Shown: positions 1-7,915 of the stretch, in pieces | How positions within the stretch are numbered: position 1 is the stretch's first letter | Layout: every line of letters begins with the position of its first letter | NCBI RefSeq assembly: GCF_003112515.1 | Contig: NZ_BEVZ01000002.1 | Coordinates: 1,488,001-1,552,000 of the forward strand | Source: Streptomyces fragilis | GTDB lineage: Bacteria > Actinomycetota > Actinomycetes > Streptomycetales > Streptomycetaceae | Direction: 5' to 3' | Length of the DNA: 64,000 bases | Notes under the pieces: generated by a model | The model's input: the letters and a program-made list of their open reading frames with translations, nothing else | Database searches by the model: none | What the model was told of the DNA's origin: nothing | Program-made: the position numbers and the translations under genes

Positions 1-22
1 AGAACGTCACCGGGGGCACCCG

Positions 23-694
23 ATGACCGTCCGGCTGTGCGCACACGCCGACGAGGCGGTGGCCGGGATCGAGGACGGCTCCACCGTGCTCGTCGGAGGC
101 TTCGGCATGGCCGGCATGCCGGTCGAGCTGATCGACGCCCTGATACGCCAGGGCGCCAAGGACCTCACCGTGGTCTCCAACAACGCCGGCAACGGCGACA
201 CCGGACTCGCGGCGCTGCTCGCCGAGGGCCGCGTCCGCAAGGTGATCTGCTCCTTCCCGCGCCAGACCGACTCGTGGGTCTTCGACGAGCTCTACCGGTC
301 CGGGCGGATCGAGCTCGAGGTCGTCCCGCAGGGCAACCTCGCCGAGCGGATACGGGCCGCGGGAGCGGGCATCGGCGCCTTCTACTGCCCCACCGGCGCC
401 GGCACCCTCCTCGCCGAGGGCAAGGAGACCCGGGAGATCGACGGCCGCACCTACGTCCTGGAGTACCCGATCAAGGGCGACGTGGCGCTGATCGGCGCCC
501 ACCGCGCCGACCGGATGGGCAACCTCGTCTACCGCAGGACCGCCCGCAACTTCGGACCGGTGATGGCCACGGCCGCCACCACGGTGATCGCCCAGGTCCG
601 CGAGATCGTCGAGACCGGCAGCCTCGACCCCGAGGCCGTCGTCACCCCGAGCATCTACGTCGACCGCGTGGTGCAGGAGGCTCAGCGCGCATGA
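23..694 (+). CDS. pcaI: 3-oxoadipate/3-oxoacid CoA-transferase subunit A
   Basis: First subunit of a two-gene succinyl-CoA:3-oxoacid CoA-transferase, which with the next gene moves CoA from succinyl-CoA to 3-oxoadipate (or acetoacetate) in the cytoplasm. The 223-residue product has the glycine-rich VGGFGMAGMP stretch (about residues 24-33), the SNNAGNGDTG segment (52-61) and the CSFPRQ and VVPQGNLAERIR blocks, and it resembles Pseudomonas PcaI closely along its length. The ATG at 23 is the first usable start. It overlaps pcaJ by ATGA, so the two are translationally coupled. The rest of a pca pathway is not in the window, so the substrate is inferred from family resemblance; ScoA (acetoacetate) is the alternative. 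Confidence 0.9.
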   Translation: MTVRLCAHADEAVAGIEDGSTVLVGGFGMAGMPVELIDALIRQGAKDLTVVSNNAGNGDTGLAALLAEGRVRKVICSFPRQTDSWVFDELYRSGRIELEVVPQGNLAERIRAAGAGIGAFYCPTGAGTLLAEGKETREIDGRTYVLEYPIKGDVALIGAHRADRMGNLVYRRTARNFGPVMATAATTVIAQVREIVETGSLDPEAVVTPSIYVDRVVQEAQRA

Positions 695-1398
695 ACGCCA
701 ACACCGTGAACGCCACGAGCACTGCGAACGCCACGAGCACTGCGAACGCCGCGATCGGGGCCGGCGCCCCGCTCGGCAAGCACGAGATGGCGGCCCTGGT
801 GGCCCGCGACATCCCGCGGGGCGCCTTCGTCAACCTGGGCATCGGCCAGCCGACCCTGGTCGCCGACCACCTGCCCGCCGACTCCGGGGTGGTCCTCCAC
901 ACCGAGAACGGCATGCTCAACATGGGGCCGGCCGCCAAGGAGGGCGAGATCGACCCCGACCTCACCAACGCCGGCAAGGTACCGGTCACCGAGCTGCCCG
1001 GCGCCGCCTACTTCCACCACGCGGACTCCTTCGCCATGATGCGCGGCGGGCACCTGGACATCTGCGTCCTCGGCGCCTTCCAGGTCTCCGGCCGGGGCGA
1101 CCTGGCCAACTGGCACACCGGTGCGCCCGACGCCATCCCGGCCGTCGGCGGGGCGATGGACCTCGCCATCGGCGCCAAGAAGGTGTTCGTCATGATGACG
1201 CTCTTCGCCAAGGACGGCTCGCCGAAGCTGGTGCCCGAGTGCACCTACCCGCTCACCGGGCTGGGCTGCGTCGACCGCGTCTACACCGACCTCGCGGTCT
1301 TCGACGTCACCCCCGAGGGCGTGAAGGCCACCGCGACCTTCGGCGTCACCGTCGAGGAGCTCGCCGAGCGCCTCGAAGTGCCGCTGCTCACCGCCTGA
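691..1398 (+). CDS. pcaJ: 3-oxoadipate/3-oxoacid CoA-transferase subunit B
   Basis: Second, catalytic subunit of the CoA-transferase. The product is 235 residues. The family's catalytic glutamate is visible as E72 in HTENGMLNMG, preceded by VNLGIGQPT (47-55), which in this family lines the CoA site. The start at 691 overlaps the pcaI stop (ATGA). The first 26 residues are an Asn/Thr/Ser/Ala-rich leader built partly from an 18-bp tandem duplication (709-744), whereas homologues usually begin near the LGKHEMAA segment (about residue 28). The leader is either a lineage-specific N-terminal extension or a sign that translation starts later, although no better Shine-Dalgarno is obvious downstream. 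Function is secure; substrate as for pcaI. Confidence 0.9.
   Translation: MNANTVNATSTANATSTANAAIGAGAPLGKHEMAALVARDIPRGAFVNLGIGQPTLVADHLPADSGVVLHTENGMLNMGPAAKEGEIDPDLTNAGKVPVTELPGAAYFHHADSFAMMRGGHLDICVLGAFQVSGRGDLANWHTGAPDAIPAVGGAMDLAIGAKKVFVMMTLFAKDGSPKLVPECTYPLTGLGCVDRVYTDLAVFDVTPEGVKATATFGVTVEELAERLEVPLLTA
709..744 (+). repeat. 18-bp perfect tandem duplication at the pcaJ 5' end
   Basis: Two identical 18-base units (709-726 and 727-744) sit inside the N-terminal coding sequence of pcaJ and encode N-A-T-S-T-A twice. The duplication is in frame and lengthens the non-conserved leader without touching the catalytic domain. Confidence 0.9.
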
Positions 1399-1413
1399 GA
1401 GCGGGAGAAGGGC

Positions 1414-1454
1414 CGGAGCCGTCCCCCGGGGTGACCCCTCGCGGAACGGCTCCG
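1414..1454 (+). terminator. Possible terminator after pcaIJ
   Basis: A perfect 9-bp inverted repeat (1414-1422 with 1446-1454) lies 16 bases after the pcaJ stop with a 23-base loop and no U-tract, as is common in high-GC actinomycetes. The loop is long, so this is tentative. Confidence 0.4.
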
Positions 1455-1508
1455 TCCGGATAGCGGGCAGGCGACCGTAACAGCCCCCTTTCGTGTGACA
1501 CTCCGGTC

Positions 1509-2189
1509 ATGTTCTCGTCGTTCGGTGTCGTCAATCTCCCGACCTACCTGGCGGGCGTCCTGCTGATCGTCCTGCTCCCTGGTCCCAACTCCCTCTACGT
1601 GCTCTCCGTGGCCGCGCGGCGCGGCGTCCGCGCCGGCTACGCCGGGGCGGCCGGCGTGTTCTGCGGCGACACGGTGCTGATGACGCTGTCGGCGGCCGGC
1701 GTGGCCTCGCTGTTCCGGACCAACGCCATGCTCTTCGGGATCGTGAAGTACGTGGGCGCCGCCTACCTGGCGTGGGTGGCGATCGGCATGCTGCGGGCGG
1801 GCTGGGAGATGTGGCGCACCCGGCACGAGGCGGGCGGCACCGCCGAGACGGTCGCGGCCGCCGCGGCGGGGGAGTCGGGCGGCAAGGTGGAGCGTCCCTT
1901 CCGCCGCGCCTTCGTGGTCAGCCTGCTCAACCCCAAGGCGATCCTCTTCTTCATCTCCTTCTTCGTGCAGTTCGTCGACCCGACCTACGCCTACCCGGCG
2001 CTCTCGTTCCTGGTGCTGGGCGCCTTCGCCCAGATCGGCAGCGTCCTGTACCTGAGCGCGCTGATCTTCGGCGGGACCCGGCTCGCCGCCGCGTTCCGGC
2101 GCCGCAGGCGGCTGTCGGCCGGCGCCTCGTCCGCGGCGGGCGCGCTGTTCCTCGGCTTCGCGGCGAAGCTCTCCCTCGCCAGTGCCTGA
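1509..2189 (+). CDS. LysE/RhtB-family amino-acid exporter
   Basis: Inner-membrane efflux protein of the LysE superfamily, which usually exports amino acids or small metabolites. The 226-residue product has about six hydrophobic segments and the family signature LLPGPN near residues 22-27, followed by a small-residue-rich second helix. The conserved NPKAILFF stretch lies after the central charged loop. That loop (about residues 108-135) is rich in Ala, Gly and Glu and is the variable part of the family. The gene stands alone, with a long terminator directly behind it. Substrate cannot be read from the sequence. The ATG at 1509 is the start that leaves the first helix complete. Confidence 0.88.
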   Translation: MFSSFGVVNLPTYLAGVLLIVLLPGPNSLYVLSVAARRGVRAGYAGAAGVFCGDTVLMTLSAAGVASLFRTNAMLFGIVKYVGAAYLAWVAIGMLRAGWEMWRTRHEAGGTAETVAAAAAGESGGKVERPFRRAFVVSLLNPKAILFFISFFVQFVDPTYAYPALSFLVLGAFAQIGSVLYLSALIFGGTRLAAAFRRRRRLSAGASSAAGALFLGFAAKLSLASA

Positions 2190-2209
2190 CCCGTTACGCC
2201 CCACCCTCA

Positions 2210-2248
2210 CGCGAAGGCCCCGGCCGTGGAACGGCCGGGGCCTTCGCG
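2210..2248. terminator. Bidirectional terminator hairpin
   Basis: A perfect 18-bp stem (2210-2227 with 2231-2248) with a 3-base loop lies between the convergent LysE and DUF1330 genes. It is one of the longest perfect hairpins in the window and is placed to stop transcription from both sides. Confidence 0.9.
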
Positions 2249-2269
2249 CGGGCCCGACGCGGCCCGCGA

Positions 2270-2617
2270 TCAGACGTCGGCCAGTCCGTCCCGGATCGCC
2301 CTGGCGGTCGCCGTCGGGTCGTACCCCTCGGGCACGCCCTCGACCAGGATGATGTCGCCGTCGATGTGGCGGGAGCGCAGCGGGACGATCTCCCGGTAGG
2401 CGGGGGAGTCCCACCAGGCCCTCGCCTCCTCGATCCCCGGGAAGCCGATCACCACCACACCGCCGGGCCAGCTCCCCTCCTTCACCTCGTGCGGGGTGGC
2501 GTGCACGAGGAAGCGGCCGCCGAAGGGCTCGAAGGTGGCCGTGACGCGCTCGATGTACTCGGCGATCTCCGGGTGGGGAGCCGCGTCCTGCAGGTGGGCG
2601 ATGGCGTAGGCGGGCAT
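2270..2617 (-). CDS. DUF1330 domain protein
   Basis: Small cytoplasmic protein of the DUF1330 family, a dimeric ferredoxin-like alpha/beta fold with no established reaction. The 115-residue product begins PAYAIAHLQD, has the typical GGRFLVHATPHE and VVVIGFPGIEEARAWWDSP blocks and continues with a REIVPLRSRH segment. The start at 2617 is preceded by AGGAGAA at good spacing. A longer in-frame extension to 2686 exists but lacks a ribosome site and family similarity. It is a single-gene unit converging on the LysE gene. Function is unknown. Confidence 0.82.
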   Translation of the reverse strand: MPAYAIAHLQDAAPHPEIAEYIERVTATFEPFGGRFLVHATPHEVKEGSWPGGVVVIGFPGIEEARAWWDSPAYREIVPLRSRHIDGDIILVEGVPEGYDPTATARAIRDGLADV

Positions 2618-2735
2618 GGGTTCTCCTGTCCTCGGGATCCGAACAGCCCGATCCTGGCACCCCGCGCGGGCCGCGGGCCACGGCATGTCCGTCGCACCGG
2701 GTGCGCTCCCGTCCCGCGTGGCCCCTCCGCTCGTC

Positions 2736-3923
2736 TCACCCCTCGGCCGGAGCGGGAGACAGGGTCTCCACGTCCCGCGGCGCGAGGTCCCGGGACTCCT
2801 CCGGCAGGGCCCTGGGCGCGGGGAAGGCGGGCCCGGCCGGTGCCTCCTGTCCGCCCCGCCGCTCCGGCAGCGGGTCCGTGAACCCCCAGCCGCCGGCGAG
2901 CAGGTCCTCCACCGCCGCCACCGCTTCCCTCAGACGGTGGGCCGGGGAGCCGCGCAGGACGCGGAAGGGCCGTCCCGTGCGCGTCAGTTCGGCCTCGAAG
3001 CGGGAGGTCATCCACGGGCGCAGGTGCTCGCCGTCGCGCAGGCCGTCGTCCTCGAAGGGGACGTCGGCGTGGTCGGTGAGCAGCCACAGGTGCTGGCGAC
3101 GGCCCTCCTCCGCGATGCGGGCCACCTCCGGGTTCGCGGACCCCAAGTACCGCTCGTGCCAGATCGTCGTCGCGAACGCGTCCGTGTCGCAGAACAGCAC
3201 GGGCGAGCCCTCCCGCGCCGCCCGATCCTCACGCGCCAGCTGCTCGGCGGCGATCAGCGGGAACTCCCGCGAGGCGAACGAGACGTCGGACCAGTGCCCG
3301 CCGGGGCCCAGCGCCTCCAGCTTCCGCTCGCTGAACTCCCGCCCGTACTCCGGAACCCAGCGGGTGTCCGCCCACACCCCGCCGCGCTCGCGGAAGTGCG
3401 CGGCGAGCGCCCGCGCCAGCGTCGTGGTGCCCGTCGACTCCGCGCCCAGGACGACGACACGCCGGGCGAGCGCGCCGCGCACCGGCGGCGCCAGGTACGG
3501 CCAGCACTCCACCGGATCCCTGCGGACGGCGGTGCCGGAGACGGGGTGCACCGTGCGGTCCGGGTCCACCAGGACGGAGACGGCGCCCAGCCGGCGGCCC
3601 AGTTCCTCGCCGTAGGCCTCGGAGGTGAAGACGGCGTCGATCCGCCCGGGGACGGCGGCGCGGAATATCTCCACGTGCGCCGCCCAGACGTCCGGATCCG
3701 TGTAGTCGACCGGGACCTCGTCCATCGTGCCCACGACCTCGCAGGCCGGATGCTCCTCCCGCATCCACGCCACGCGGTCCGCGAGGGACACCGACTCCAC
3801 CGAGGAGGCGCACACCAGCACCGTCAGCCGGTCGCACTGCTCGGCGGCGGTGCGCACCAGGTGATGGTGCCCCGCGTGCGGGGGATAGAACTTGCCCAGC
3901 ACCAGGCCGTGTCCGTACCTCAT
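2736..3923 (-). CDS. NadR-like NMN adenylyltransferase / P-loop kinase
   Basis: A two-domain NadR-type protein of 395 residues predicted to act in NAD salvage. The N-terminal nucleotidyltransferase domain has H16-A-G-H19 (the HxGH signature) and VSGTAVRRDP (128-137), the usual SxTxxR adenylyl-site motif. The C-terminal domain resembles nicotinamide riboside kinase and begins RRVVVLGAEST. Its P-loop reads G160-A-E-S-T-G-T-T-T, so the position normally held by the Walker A lysine is T166. Its ATG overlaps the pnuC stop (ATGA), which ties it to uptake of the substrate. The E. coli NadR DNA-binding domain is absent. The adenylyltransferase role is likely; the kinase activity is uncertain because of the substituted lysine. 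Confidence 0.85.
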   Translation of the reverse strand: MRYGHGLVLGKFYPPHAGHHHLVRTAAEQCDRLTVLVCASSVESVSLADRVAWMREEHPACEVVGTMDEVPVDYTDPDVWAAHVEIFRAAVPGRIDAVFTSEAYGEELGRRLGAVSVLVDPDRTVHPVSGTAVRRDPVECWPYLAPPVRGALARRVVVLGAESTGTTTLARALAAHFRERGGVWADTRWVPEYGREFSERKLEALGPGGHWSDVSFASREFPLIAAEQLAREDRAAREGSPVLFCDTDAFATTIWHERYLGSANPEVARIAEEGRRQHLWLLTDHADVPFEDDGLRDGEHLRPWMTSRFEAELTRTGRPFRVLRGSPAHRLREAVAAVEDLLAGGWGFTDPLPERRGGQEAPAGPAFPAPRALPEESRDLAPRDVETLSPAPAEG

Positions 3924-4546
3924 GCCGCCGCCACCACCTCGTGGCGCAGCGCGCGACGCCAGGAGCGCAGGCCCTGCACGCACAGGACCAGGAAACCGGC
4001 GTACAGCAGCGAGGTCAGGTAGAGGTCCTTGTGCGCGTACAGCGGGATGTAGACGAGGTCCGCCGCGATCCAGATCCACCACGACTCCACGCGCTTGCGG
4101 CACTGCCCGTAGGTCGCCATCAGCGACAGGGCGGTGGTCAGCGCGTCCCACTGCGGCACCGTCGAGTCTGTGCCGCGGTCCAGCAGCAGCCAGAGCCCGG
4201 CGAAGCCGACCGCGCCGGCCGCCAGCAGCCAGGCCCACTCACGGCGGCCGGTGCGCCGCACCCGCAGCCTCTCGCCGCCGCCACCGTTGAGCCAGGCCCA
4301 CCAGCCGTAGCAGGCCAGCGCGATGAAGACCACCTGCAGCGCGGCGTCGGCGTACAGGCCGGAGTCGGTGAACAGCAGGATGAACAACAGGTTGTTGGCG
4401 ATGCCGATGGGCCAGTTGGCGATGTGCTGCCGGGCGACGAGCCAGACGCACAGGGCGCCGCTGCCGAAGCCGAGCAGCTCCGTCCAGCTGACGGGGGTCC
4501 CCAGCCAGGTGAAGAGTGGTTCGCGTAGCGCGTTCAGCAGGTCCAT
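3920..4546 (-). CDS. pnuC: PnuC-family nicotinamide riboside/NMN transporter
   Basis: Integral membrane transporter of the PnuC family, which takes up nicotinamide riboside or related pyridine precursors. The 208-residue product has about seven hydrophobic segments, the TPVSWTELLGFGSGALCVWLV region after the N-terminus, the aromatic YGWWAW motif in a middle helix and a polar tryptophan-rich WWIWIAADLVYIPLY helix typical of the substrate path. It is first in a two-gene operon with the NadR-like gene (4-nt overlap), so import and intracellular phosphorylation/adenylylation are coupled. I see no recognisable NAD-responsive riboswitch upstream; a 15-bp palindrome at 4605-4619 is the only operator candidate. 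Confidence 0.9.
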   Translation of the reverse strand: MDLLNALREPLFTWLGTPVSWTELLGFGSGALCVWLVARQHIANWPIGIANNLLFILLFTDSGLYADAALQVVFIALACYGWWAWLNGGGGERLRVRRTGRREWAWLLAAGAVGFAGLWLLLDRGTDSTVPQWDALTTALSLMATYGQCRKRVESWWIWIAADLVYIPLYAHKDLYLTSLLYAGFLVLCVQGLRSWRRALRHEVVAAA

Positions 4547-4604
4547 GAAGCCTCTTTTCGTCTCAGCGACGATAAGCGGGGAGCTGCTGTGTGCGCAAAG
4601 GAAA

Positions 4605-4619
4605 TGCGCGTGACGCGCA
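4605..4619. promoter_or_regulatory. 15-bp palindrome upstream of pnuC
   Basis: A 7+1+7 perfect inverted repeat with TGCGCGT arms lies 59 bases upstream of the pnuC start, in the only intergenic space available for its promoter. It is a candidate operator; the cognate regulator is unknown. Confidence 0.4.
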
Positions 4620-4650
4620 CGACATCTGCGGCGGATCGAGCGGGGCCGGC

Positions 4651-4707
4651 ACCGGGACCGAGGCCGCAGCCCCGGTCCCGGTCAGGGTTCCGTTCCGGTG
4701 ACGGAAC
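4651..4707 (-). terminator. Terminator after the murein-endopeptidase gene
   Basis: Two inverted repeats follow or touch the stop codon of the leftward gene. A 7-bp stem (4687-4693 with 4701-4707) overlaps the stop, and a perfect 10-bp stem (4651-4660 with 4673-4682) lies just beyond it. The second is the likelier terminator. Confidence 0.6.
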
Positions 4708-5645
4708 TACCGGTAGCGGATGTGCAGGTGGTTGTCGTGGTTGGCGTAGCTCGTCGTCAGGCCCTCCGCGATGAGCTGGGGGTCGTTGAAGAAGATGAGC
4801 TCCACCCGGCCAGGAGCCTTGGCGCGGATCTCCTGGACCAGGCGGCGGGTGGCCGCGCGGTCGTAGGCGGAGGACTGCCAGGTGATGCGGCCCGCGGTGC
4901 ACTGGGCCGAGTCGGTACGGGCGGGCCACACGTCGATGTCCATGCCGACCTCGTGGCTGGCGTGGCCCGGGATGTCGCCGCCGTGCTCGAAGCCCGCGTC
5001 GCCGACCGGCAGCCTGCCGTTGCCGGTGGCGGCGAACGCGGCGGCGGCCGCCTCCAGTTGGGCGACGGCGCCGGCGGTGGCCCAGTGCGCGCCTGCGTTG
5101 CCGTCCGGGCTCTGGGCGCACATCGTGCCGGGGCCGAAGTCGATCCTCTCGTAGTGCCAGAGCAGGTTCTTCCAGGTGGCCGGGCCGACGACGCCGTCCA
5201 CGCCCAGCCCGGCGTGCGACTGGAACGTGCGCACCGCGGAGGTGGTGGCCGGGCCGAAGTCCCCGTCCACCGTGAGCCCGGCGCCCCGCTTGGCGTTCAG
5301 TACGGACTGCAGGGCCTTCACCGCGGGGCCGTTGTCACCCTCTCGGACGGTGAGGACCAGCGCGCCCCAGGTGGCGGCGCCGACCACGCCGTCCGCGGCC
5401 AGGCCCTCGGACTGCTGGAAGGCGACGACGGCACTCCGGGTGCCCGAGCCGAAGACGCCGTCGGTGGCCACCGAACGCCCGTGCGCTGTCAGCAGGTGCT
5501 GCAGGGCGAGGACGTCGGTGCCCCGGCTCCCGCTCGCGGCCAGCGGGAAGGCGGCCTGGGCGAACGCCTGGGCGGGAACGCCCGCACCGAGCAGCAGCCC
5601 GGTGAGGGCGGCGAACAGGACGGCGAGGTGACGCAGTCGCCTCAT
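4707..5645 (-). CDS. Secreted peptidoglycan-binding murein endopeptidase (M74/M15-like)
   Basis: A 312-residue exported protein with a signal peptide (about 1-30, hydrophobic core then AQAFAQA), two PG_binding_1 repeats (about 39-96 and 102-161, each ending in the DGVVGxxTW signature) and a C-terminal zinc metallopeptidase domain. Candidate metal ligands are H231 and D236/D238 in SHEVGMDID, with H303 and H306/H308 in the terminal [11 protein letters not shown], as in penicillin-insensitive murein endopeptidases. It probably cleaves peptidoglycan cross-links outside the membrane. The start at 5645 has an AGGGGAAG ribosome site; an upstream extension would translate a 9-bp DNA repeat and is rejected. 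The neighbouring gene shares the same binding-module architecture. Confidence 0.85.
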   Translation of the reverse strand: MRRLRHLAVLFAALTGLLLGAGVPAQAFAQAAFPLAASGSRGTDVLALQHLLTAHGRSVATDGVFGSGTRSAVVAFQQSEGLAADGVVGAATWGALVLTVREGDNGPAVKALQSVLNAKRGAGLTVDGDFGPATTSAVRTFQSHAGLGVDGVVGPATWKNLLWHYERIDFGPGTMCAQSPDGNAGAHWATAGAVAQLEAAAAAFAATGNGRLPVGDAGFEHGGDIPGHASHEVGMDIDVWPARTDSAQCTAGRITWQSSAYDRAATRRLVQEIRAKAPGRVELIFFNDPQLIAEGLTTSYANHDNHLHIRYR

Positions 5646-5670
5646 GACTTCCCCTCTCCTGCGGCCCACG

Positions 5671-5733
5671 GACCCCGTGGACCTCGTCGACCTCGTCGAC
5701 CTGGTTGACCTGGTTGACCTCGTTGATTTCGTG
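5671..5733. repeat. 9-bp tandem repeat array (7 imperfect units)
   Basis: Seven head-to-tail 9-base units, consensus GACCTSGTS, occupy the 5' side of the endopeptidase gene, starting 26 bases upstream of its start codon. Unit boundaries are 5671, 5680, 5689, 5698, 5707, 5716 and 5725. The inner units are the most alike, and adjacent units are identical in pairs, which suggests recent slippage. Confidence 0.85.
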
Positions 5734-5789
5734 GGTCTGTCGTGTGCGGGGTGTCCCGCGTGTCCGGCGGAGGTGGTCACGGGGTCACG

Positions 5790-7574
5790 TCACCGCCCCG
5801 CCTGGAGGGCGCCCCAGGTGCCGGAGCCGACGACGCCGTCGACGGCCAGCCCGCGCGAGGACTGGTAGTCGCGCACCGCCTGGTCGGTGGCCGGGCCGAA
5901 GCTGCCGTCGATCCCCACCGTCCGGCCCAGCGCCGCGGTCAGCGCGCGCTGCAGCCGGGTCACCGGCTCACCCGTCGAACCGCTCCGCACGACGGTGGTC
6001 GCGCCGCGGGCGAGCAGTGCCGTCCAGGTCCTGGGGCCGACCACGCCGTCGGCGGTGAGGCCCTTGGCGCTCTGGAAGGTGCGGGCCGCGGTCGTCGTGG
6101 CCGGTCCGAAGACGCCGTCCGGGGTCCCCGCGTCGTAGCCGGCGGCGGTCAGCAGGCACTGGGCGGCCTTGACCAGTTCGCCGCTCGAGCCGCTCTGCAC
6201 CGTGGCGTAGGCGGAGAAGTTCAGGTTGGCCCCGGAGCAGGTGGGCGTCGGCGGGGTGGAGCCGGTGCCCACGTCGAGGTAGTCGCGGTCGATGTTGATC
6301 GAGTAGCCGCCGTAGGACTCGGTGACCTCGCCGGCGTACTGGTGGATCCGCTGGTGGTTCGCCCAGTACGTGGACGGCACGTAGGTGCCCGTGTTGGTGT
6401 CGGCCGCGCCGTTCCACCAGGCGTAGAACAGATGGTCGACGCGGGTGTACGCGGAGTTGTTGTACTCCGCGGCGGCGTCCCTGATGCCGGACGCGGCGCT
6501 CGAGTAGAAGCCCGAGAGGTAGCCGCCGCTGTGCAGGCGCTCGGTCCAGCCGGAGAGGTAGGACAGCACCGCCGCCTTGCAGGAGGCCGTCGAGGTGTAG
6601 GCCTCGATGTCGCTGTAGATCGTGCTGCCCGCCGGGATGCCCAGGTTGGAGGCCGCGGTGATCGCGGTGGCCGCCGCGCTGACGCCCTGCGACCTGGCGG
6701 TGGCCGGGTCGGCGGACATGCGTAGGGAGAAGCTGGTGCACGGGGCCTGGCGGCCGACGTCGATGGGGAAGAGGCGCCAGCCGTTGGAGGTCTGGGAGGT
6801 CACCCAGCTCGCGGTCAGGTTGGGCTGCGAACAGCCGCGGAAGGAGCCGCTGATGTACACGCCGACGGCGCTGTACGGGGAGCTGGTCTGCCAGGCGTTC
6901 ATGGCGGCCGTCGAGGGGGCGGCGCAGGCGTCGAAGCCCTTGCCGAGGTACGAGCCGGGCTGCGGTCCGACCGCCGCGAGCGGCGCCACCGTGGCCGGCT
7001 GCCCGGCGGCGCGCGGGAGTTCGGTGCGGCGGGCGGCGGAGGTGAGCTCCGCCGTCGCGAGGACGTCGCGCACCAGGTCCTCGGTGTCCGGGGTGTGGGC
7101 CGCGGTCACCAGGACGCCCGCGTCCTCCACGGCGATCCGGACGGTGTCGTCGCTGGAGACCGCCGACGGCACGGTGGCCCTGCCGCGCTGGGCGCGGGCC
7201 GTCGCGGCGGTGACCTGCCCCGCCGAGCGGGCGGTGATCGGCTCCACCACGATGCCGGCGGTGCGGCCGACCAGGTGGGCCGGGCAGTCGTTCTGCTCGC
7301 CGGGGGCGCCCAGGTAGACGGCGGGACGGTCGAAGCGGACGCAGGCGCGCGGGTTCTCGGTCAGGTCGACGACCTGCCAGTCGGCGGGGACGTCGATCCG
7401 GTACCCGTGGTAGGCGACGGTGCGGGAGCCGGCCGCGGTGTCCCGGACCTCGGAGGCCTGTGCCGGTCCGGTCAGGAAGGAGGCGCCGAGACCGGCGAGG
7501 GCCGCCAGCAGCGCGGTGGCCGAGCGGAGTCTTCGGCGGGGGGAACGGTGGTGGGGGGAGGGCTGGGGGGACAT
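5790..7574 (-). CDS. Secreted DUF1906 glycoside-hydrolase-like protein with two peptidoglycan-binding domains
   Basis: A 594-residue exported protein. It has an arginine-containing N-region followed by a signal peptide (about 1-40), an uncharacterised domain of roughly 150 residues, a DUF1906 domain of the Rv2525c-like glycoside-hydrolase fold beginning GKGFDACAAPS (with the SDIEAY and NIDRDYLDV segments that carry its acidic residues), and two C-terminal PG_binding_1 repeats ending DGVVGPRTW and DGVVGSGTW. The architecture indicates a cell-wall-acting enzyme or binder; the reaction of DUF1906 is not established. ATG at 7574 has AAGGAG at good spacing. The neighbouring endopeptidase has the same module arranged N-terminally, so the pair probably arose by module exchange. 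Confidence 0.82.
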   Translation of the reverse strand: MSPQPSPHHRSPRRRLRSATALLAALAGLGASFLTGPAQASEVRDTAAGSRTVAYHGYRIDVPADWQVVDLTENPRACVRFDRPAVYLGAPGEQNDCPAHLVGRTAGIVVEPITARSAGQVTAATARAQRGRATVPSAVSSDDTVRIAVEDAGVLVTAAHTPDTEDLVRDVLATAELTSAARRTELPRAAGQPATVAPLAAVGPQPGSYLGKGFDACAAPSTAAMNAWQTSSPYSAVGVYISGSFRGCSQPNLTASWVTSQTSNGWRLFPIDVGRQAPCTSFSLRMSADPATARSQGVSAAATAITAASNLGIPAGSTIYSDIEAYTSTASCKAAVLSYLSGWTERLHSGGYLSGFYSSAASGIRDAAAEYNNSAYTRVDHLFYAWWNGAADTNTGTYVPSTYWANHQRIHQYAGEVTESYGGYSINIDRDYLDVGTGSTPPTPTCSGANLNFSAYATVQSGSSGELVKAAQCLLTAAGYDAGTPDGVFGPATTTAARTFQSAKGLTADGVVGPRTWTALLARGATTVVRSGSTGEPVTRLQRALTAALGRTVGIDGSFGPATDQAVRDYQSSRGLAVDGVVGSGTWGALQAGR

Positions 7575-7915
7575 CGGGCACTCCTTGTCGGGTGGGGGTC
7601 GCGGCGGCCCGCCTATATGGCGAGCGCATGACAAGAGGTGGAGCGGGGTGCCGGGCGCGCCGAACGACGAGCGGCGGTCGGTGGGCGTCGTGCTATGCGC
7701 GTTGAACGGCCGGGCAGGGAGAGACTGGCGGCCGGATGAGGGCATGTCAACACCTCGCAGCCCCGGCCGGAGGACGGCACGGCCCGGCCCCGGAAACCGA
7801 CAGAGGTCCAGGCCGCTGAAGGGGGGTGACGACGGACGCCCGCCGTCACCACTGCCCGTCACCGGGGCCGGCGCTCCGGGGGAGCGGACCGGGCCGGCCG
7901 ACGTGGAACGCGGCG
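7575..7915. other. Gene-free interval between DUF1906 and SGNH genes
   Basis: These 341 bases hold no convincing gene. They contain the candidate promoter of the DUF1906 gene (7722-7750), an approximately 140-base untranslated leader, and a weak inverted repeat (7825-7831 with 7844-7850) that could terminate the SGNH-hydrolase transcript. Confidence 0.6.
7722..7750 (-). promoter_or_regulatory. Candidate housekeeping promoter for the DUF1906 gene
   Basis: On the minus strand a perfect TTGACA (7750-7745) is separated by 17 bases from CAGTCT (7727-7722). This gives an untranslated leader of about 140 bases. Confidence 0.55.

Noticed and set aside
4547..4706. An NAD-related riboswitch before pnuC
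   Set aside because: I see no conserved riboswitch-like fold; only a 15-bp palindrome and the terminator of the neighbouring gene.
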